Assembly (NCBI GenBank): GCA_903832105.1
Contig: CAILAO010000126.1
Location: forward strand, 1-10,007
DNA length: 10,007 nucleotides
Direction: 5' to 3'
DNA from: an uncultured Pseudomonadota bacterium
Lineage (GTDB): Bacteria > Bdellovibrionota_B > Oligoflexia > Oligoflexales > CAILAO01
Shown here: piece after piece, positions 6,527 through 10,007 of the stretch
How the letters are laid out: each line of letters opens with the position of its first letter
Numbering within the stretch: the stretch's first letter is position 1
Notes under the pieces: model-generated
Seen by the model: the letters and a program-made list of their open reading frames with translations, nothing else
Told to the model about the DNA's origin: nothing
Database searches by the model: none
Made by a program: the position numbers and the translations under genes

Positions 6527-9500
6527 ATGTTTCTTCCCCGCATCAGTATCGATCGTCCCATCTTCATGTGCATGGTTCAGGTCTTTTTAATCGTCTTGGG
6601 GATCATTGGATTTAAGCGCGTTGGCGTCGACCTTTTTCCCGACATCGAACCACCGATTATTACGATCACAACGCGATACCCTGGCGCAGGACCGAGTGAG
6701 ATCGAGACGTTGGTGTCAAAGAAAGTAGAAGACTCGGTGAGCGAGCTGGGAGGTATCGACACACTCACGTCCGTTTCAAAAGAAGGCATTTCTCAGGTTG
6801 TCATCGAATTTAAACTTGAAATGAATGCCAAAGAACAGCTTGTAGAAGTTCGCGATAAAGTCTCGCGCATCCGAGGTGATCTCCCGGATGACGTAGAAGA
6901 GCCTTTAGTTGAACGAATCGACTTTTCAAGCCGTCCGATCCTCCAGCTTGCATTGACAAGTGAAGAGATGAAAAAGCCGGGCTTTGAAACTCCTGTTCCG
7001 GTCTTTCCGGAGGCGAGACTGCGGATTTTCGCAACCGAAACAGTCAAACCAAGGATCCAACAAATTGATGGCGTGGGCCAGGTTGATGTTTTTGGTGGTG
7101 CCGAGCGCGAGATCGTAATTGATCTCGACAGACAAAAACTCTTCCTATGGAAATTGACGCCGGAATCTGTCGCTGCAGCCGTTCGTTCGTCCAACACCAA
7201 TATACCTGCCGGCGAAATCAAGGAAGAGCCAAGACGACGCGCCCTTAGGATTCTCGGCGAGTACCAAACAATTACTGAGATCAAAGATACCATTATCAAG
7301 ACCTTCCCCGGCGGACGCACGTTAACTTTGAAAGACCTTGGGACGATTCGTGATACGTTTAAAGATCGCGAATCTTATGCAAGACTAAATGGAAAACCGA
7401 TCGTTTTACTTGAAGTGAAAAAGGCTTCTGGGGCGAACACGGTCGAAGTCGCAGATACAGTCATTAAGAAACTTTCAGACATCAACGAATCTTTACCGCA
7501 GGGAATGAGACTCGAAACAGTGTTTGATGGCGCAAAAAAAGTCAGGTTAAATCTTAACGATGTCCTTGAGTCGATGGCGATTGCAGCCATTTTGGCTATT
7601 TTGGTAGTTTACTTCTTCTTGACGTCGCTTCATTCGACGCTGATCACCGGCATTGCTCTTCCGATGACTATTATCAACTCGATGTTTGGACTTTACATTA
7701 TTAATTACACTCTAAATATGATGACACTCCTCGGTTTAACTCTTGCGGTCGGTATTTTGCTTGATGACGCGATCGTTGTTCGGGAAAGTATTTGGAGAAA
7801 AGTGGAAGAAGGTCTGCCCCCCAAAGAAGCGGCCTACGTAGGAACTAAAGAGGTCTTTATCGCGGCTTTAGCATCCTCTCTTATCATCCTTGCAACATTT
7901 CTCCCCGTAACCTTGATCCCAGGAATCGTCGGACGGTTCCTGAATGCTTTTGCACTCACCGTATGCCTCACGATTATTTTTAGTACATTTGACGCGTTCA
8001 CGATGGCACCCATGATGTCTGCTTATCTTGTTGCGAAACAGCGTGAACCGTCTGCTTTCACAGCTAAGATTCGCGCGATAAATGACAGAATGACCGATAT
8101 CTATGAATCAATTCTTCGCTGGTCTCTCATTCATCCTCTTAAGGTTTTAGGCCTTGCGCTTGCTATTTTCGTCGGATCGCTATTTTTGGCGAAATTCGTG
8201 GGATTTACATTCTTGCCCAACTCGGAATATGGCGAAATTGACGTTCTGGTAGAAACCCCATCGGGATCATCGATCAATAAAACTGATCTCGTCGTCCGCG
8301 AAATTGAGAAAGGCGTTCGTAGTCACCCTGATGTCAGTCTTATTTCCGCGAGAGTTGGTAATGAACTCGGCGAGCCAAGTTTTGGAGCTGTTTTCGTGAG
8401 GCTTTTCGATACCGATCGTAGAAAAGCCACGACCGCCGATGTGAAGGAGCAGTTTCGAAAGATGTTCGCCTCCATCGCGAAGCAGGAAAAAACAGCCGTC
8501 GCGGTGCAAGATGCCGGTGGGGGCGGCGGTGGCCGGAAATCGCTCTCGATTGCCATCAAGGGTCCCGACAACGAAACCTTATCGCAACTTTCACGAACAA
8601 TTTTAGAGCGAGCTGCAAGGGAAATTCCAGAGGCAATTGACCTCGACACCAATATGAAACCTGGCCGGGGCGAGTTGCAGTTTCATATTGATCGTATCCG
8701 TTCCACAGCTTTCGGGCTGTCTCCCCGTGATGTCGGACTCACAATCAGGGGACTTTTTGAAGGGGATCGCGCCGGTGAATATCGAGAAGAAGGTCAAGAG
8801 TTTGATATCCGCGTCAGGCTCAGGCCAGAGGATCGACTTGGTATTTCATCACTCGAGAATCTCACGATCACAAATAATCGAGGAGAGGCGATTCCGCTTG
8901 CCGCAGTAACATCGCAAATCGAAGGGACCAGCCCTACGAAAATAACACGTATCGACCGTCAACGAACCGCGCTTGTCGAGGGTGACATTGCCCCTGGCGC
9001 CGCTCTGGCAGCTATCCTAAAAAAATTCGAACAGTTGATAAAACCCCTTCTTCCTTCCGGCTATCAGCTGGCCTTTCAAGGACAGGCAAAGACACTGGGT
9101 GACCTTCAGATCGGTTTGAAAGTTGCTCTGGGGTTATCGACACTCTTTATTTTTATGATCATGGCGTCACTTTATGAATCGCTTATTATTCCATTTGCTA
9201 TTTTAGTGACCCTTCCCATGTCTGTTGTGGGTGTCTTTATGGCTCTGCTTCTTACCGGGCGACTCTTTGACCTTTATGCCGGTATTGGAGTGATTCTTCT
9301 CGTGGGTCTCGTCACAAAGAATGCCGTGCTCCTTCTCGATCACGTGGAACATCTCAGAAGAGAGGGTGTAAGCCAAAAAGACGCACTCATGCGGGGAGGA
9401 CTCAGGCGTCTTCGTCCGATCTTGATGACCTCGTTTTGCATGATCGCGGGCATGCTCCCAATCGCGGTTGGTTGGGGAGAACTCAATAAAGCCCGAGCCT

Positions 9501-9622
9501 CCCTGGGCACAGCGGCCATCGGAGGACTCATCAGCTCGACCTTCCTCTCGCTTGTTGTGGTCCCTTGTGTCTACATCTACCTCGATAACTTTCGGGCGTG
9601 GATCAATAAGAAGTTTTTTTAA
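6527..9622 (+). CDS. RND-family efflux pump, HAE1-like inner-membrane transporter
   Basis: This 1031-residue protein is a full-length proton-driven RND transporter. It has a first membrane helix (13-29), a large periplasmic loop (about 31-345) with the family signatures PPIITITTRYPGAGPSEIE and GVGQVDVFGG, helices 2-6 from about 350, helix 7 near 538-556, a second periplasmic loop (to about 862) and helices 8-12 to the C-terminus. The relay residues are present: D413 and D414 (AcrB D407/D408), K931 (AcrB K940), and R961 and T968 in RLRPILMTS (AcrB R971/T978). The Asp pair argues for the drug/amphiphile class rather than the CusA metal class. Oddities are a six-glycine run at 664-669 and R419 after the Asp pair. 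The ATG at 6527 is preferred over a TTG at 6518 that overlaps the preceding stop, because it gives the usual N-terminus (LPRISIDRPIF). Partner adaptor and channel are probably the divergent genes at 1990-4414. No clear terminator follows. Confidence 0.96.
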   Translation: MFLPRISIDRPIFMCMVQVFLIVLGIIGFKRVGVDLFPDIEPPIITITTRYPGAGPSEIETLVSKKVEDSVSELGGIDTLTSVSKEGISQVVIEFKLEMNAKEQLVEVRDKVSRIRGDLPDDVEEPLVERIDFSSRPILQLALTSEEMKKPGFETPVPVFPEARLRIFATETVKPRIQQIDGVGQVDVFGGAEREIVIDLDRQKLFLWKLTPESVAAAVRSSNTNIPAGEIKEEPRRRALRILGEYQTITEIKDTIIKTFPGGRTLTLKDLGTIRDTFKDRESYARLNGKPIVLLEVKKASGANTVEVADTVIKKLSDINESLPQGMRLETVFDGAKKVRLNLNDVLESMAIAAILAILVVYFFLTSLHSTLITGIALPMTIINSMFGLYIINYTLNMMTLLGLTLAVGILLDDAIVVRESIWRKVEEGLPPKEAAYVGTKEVFIAALASSLIILATFLPVTLIPGIVGRFLNAFALTVCLTIIFSTFDAFTMAPMMSAYLVAKQREPSAFTAKIRAINDRMTDIYESILRWSLIHPLKVLGLALAIFVGSLFLAKFVGFTFLPNSEYGEIDVLVETPSGSSINKTDLVVREIEKGVRSHPDVSLISARVGNELGEPSFGAVFVRLFDTDRRKATTADVKEQFRKMFASIAKQEKTAVAVQDAGGGGGGRKSLSIAIKGPDNETLSQLSRTILERAAREIPEAIDLDTNMKPGRGELQFHIDRIRSTAFGLSPRDVGLTIRGLFEGDRAGEYREEGQEFDIRVRLRPEDRLGISSLENLTITNNRGEAIPLAAVTSQIEGTSPTKITRIDRQRTALVEGDIAPGAALAAILKKFEQLIKPLLPSGYQLAFQGQAKTLGDLQIGLKVALGLSTLFIFMIMASLYESLIIPFAILVTLPMSVVGVFMALLLTGRLFDLYAGIGVILLVGLVTKNAVLLLDHVEHLRREGVSQKDALMRGGLRRLRPILMTSFCMIAGMLPIAVGWGELNKARASLGTAAIGGLISSTFLSLVVVPCVYIYLDNFRAWINKKFF

Positions 9623-9628
9623 TTCTCG

Positions 9629-9657
9629 TTGTCAATCCAATCCAAATGTGATGTAAT
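9629..9657 (+). promoter_or_regulatory. Sigma-70-type promoter of the peptide transporter gene
   Basis: TTGTCA (9629-9634), 17-nt spacer, TGTAAT (9652-9657); both hexamers match at five of six positions. The leader would be about 60 nt. An overlapping TATGAT at 9663-9668 has no good -35. The promoter suggests that the transporter is transcribed separately from the pump operon. Confidence 0.5.
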
Positions 9658-9710
9658 TTCGTTATGATACGTCAGCAGATATGTATTTTTATTTTGAGTC
9701 CTTTTTCTAT

Positions 9711-9715
9711 GGGAG
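9711..9715 (+). promoter_or_regulatory. Shine-Dalgarno site of the peptide transporter
   Basis: GGGAG, 6 nt before the ATG at 9722; it fixes the start of the truncated gene at the window edge. Confidence 0.6.
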
Positions 9716-9721
9716 ACACAC

Positions 9722-10007
9722 ATGAGTAGTACAACTGGTGCGGTGCAAGGCACGCAGAAAGGTCATCCAACAGGTCTTTACTTCCTGTTCTTCACGGAGA
9801 TGTGGGAGCGCTTTTCATATTACGGAATGCGGGCGCTTCTTGTGTATTACATGATGAAACAGTTGATGTTCACACAGGAACATGCCTCGTCGATTTACGG
9901 ATATTATACGGGTTTTGTTTACCTCACCCCGCTTTTTGGCGGAATTCTGGCAGATCGTTGGCTTGGACAACGAAAGACCGTCATGGTTGGTGGTGCTCTC
10001 ATGGCGA
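9722..10007 (+). CDS. POT/PTR-family proton-dependent oligopeptide transporter (N-terminal part)
   Basis: The reading frame is open from ATG to the window end, giving 95 residues of an inner-membrane peptide importer of the POT branch of the major facilitator superfamily. The entry is clear: GHPTGLYFLFFTEMWERFSYYG contains the family motif E-x-x-E-R-F-x-Y-Y-G (E26, E29, R30, F31, Y33, Y34, G35). These residues take part in proton coupling and peptide binding. The MFS loop motif GGILADRWLGQR is at 73-84, between helices 2 and 3. Typical members have about 450-500 residues, so most of the gene lies outside. It has its own promoter and ribosome site, and belongs to a separate unit from the efflux genes. 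Substrates are expected to be di- and tripeptides, from family knowledge. Confidence 0.95.
   Translation, partial: MSSTTGAVQGTQKGHPTGLYFLFFTEMWERFSYYGMRALLVYYMMKQLMFTQEHASSIYGYYTGFVYLTPLFGGILADRWLGQRKTVMVGGALMA

Noticed and set aside
6793..7320. Open frame of 175 codons on the minus strand inside the pump gene
   Set aside because: It is antisense to a fully conserved RND coding region, has Ser/Arg-rich composition typical of shadow frames, and has no recognisable domain or ribosome site.
9623..9721. Terminator after the pump gene
   Set aside because: Only short, weak inverted repeats were found and no stem followed by a T-run; the T7 run at 9614-9620 is the end of the coding sequence.

Overview
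The window reads as chromosomal DNA of a Gram-negative bacterium of moderate G+C content. It encodes an outer-membrane efflux channel, a periplasmic adaptor, an RND inner-membrane pump, a predicted outer-membrane barrel and several Sec-type signal peptides. The mix of A/T-rich promoters, many secreted proteins of unknown function and a His/Pro/Gly-rich secreted protein is reminiscent of Bdellovibrionota or related former deltaproteobacterial lineages. That taxonomic guess is an inference with low confidence. No mobile element, phage gene, CRISPR array, rRNA or tRNA was seen.

Layout. Positions 1-126 hold the 3' flank and terminator of the first gene. Positions 127-981 (minus) encode a secreted protein of unknown function with a four-cysteine N-terminal part and a beta-rich C-terminal part, joined and interrupted by His/Pro/Gly-rich segments. 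Positions 982-1198 are an intergenic region with inverted repeats. From 5343 down to 1199 runs a tight four-gene minus-strand operon: a duplicated secreted beta protein, a TolC-family channel, an RND-type membrane fusion protein, and a DUF4097-like beta-helix protein whose start overlaps or abuts the adaptor stop. A 176-bp A/T-rich divergent control region (5344-5519) follows. On the plus strand are a secreted protein with a disordered linker and a predicted beta-barrel (5520-6521) and, 5 nt after its stop, a complete RND transporter (6527-9622). A new transcription unit begins after a good promoter near 9629-9657 and encodes a POT-family peptide transporter cut by the window end.

How it fits together. 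Channel and adaptor are on one strand and the pump on the other, so the three parts of one tripartite exporter are split across two divergent operons that probably share control. A 17-bp palindrome in the shared region is a candidate operator. Three unfamiliar envelope proteins travel with the exporter: the duplicated beta protein, the linker-barrel protein and the beta-helix protein. The pump has the proton-relay residues of the drug/amphiphile (HAE1) class rather than the metal class, but its substrate cannot be read from the sequence. Three genes in the locus (adaptor, channel, pump) have upstream in-frame TTG codons that could be mistaken for starts; the downstream ATG is preferred for each.
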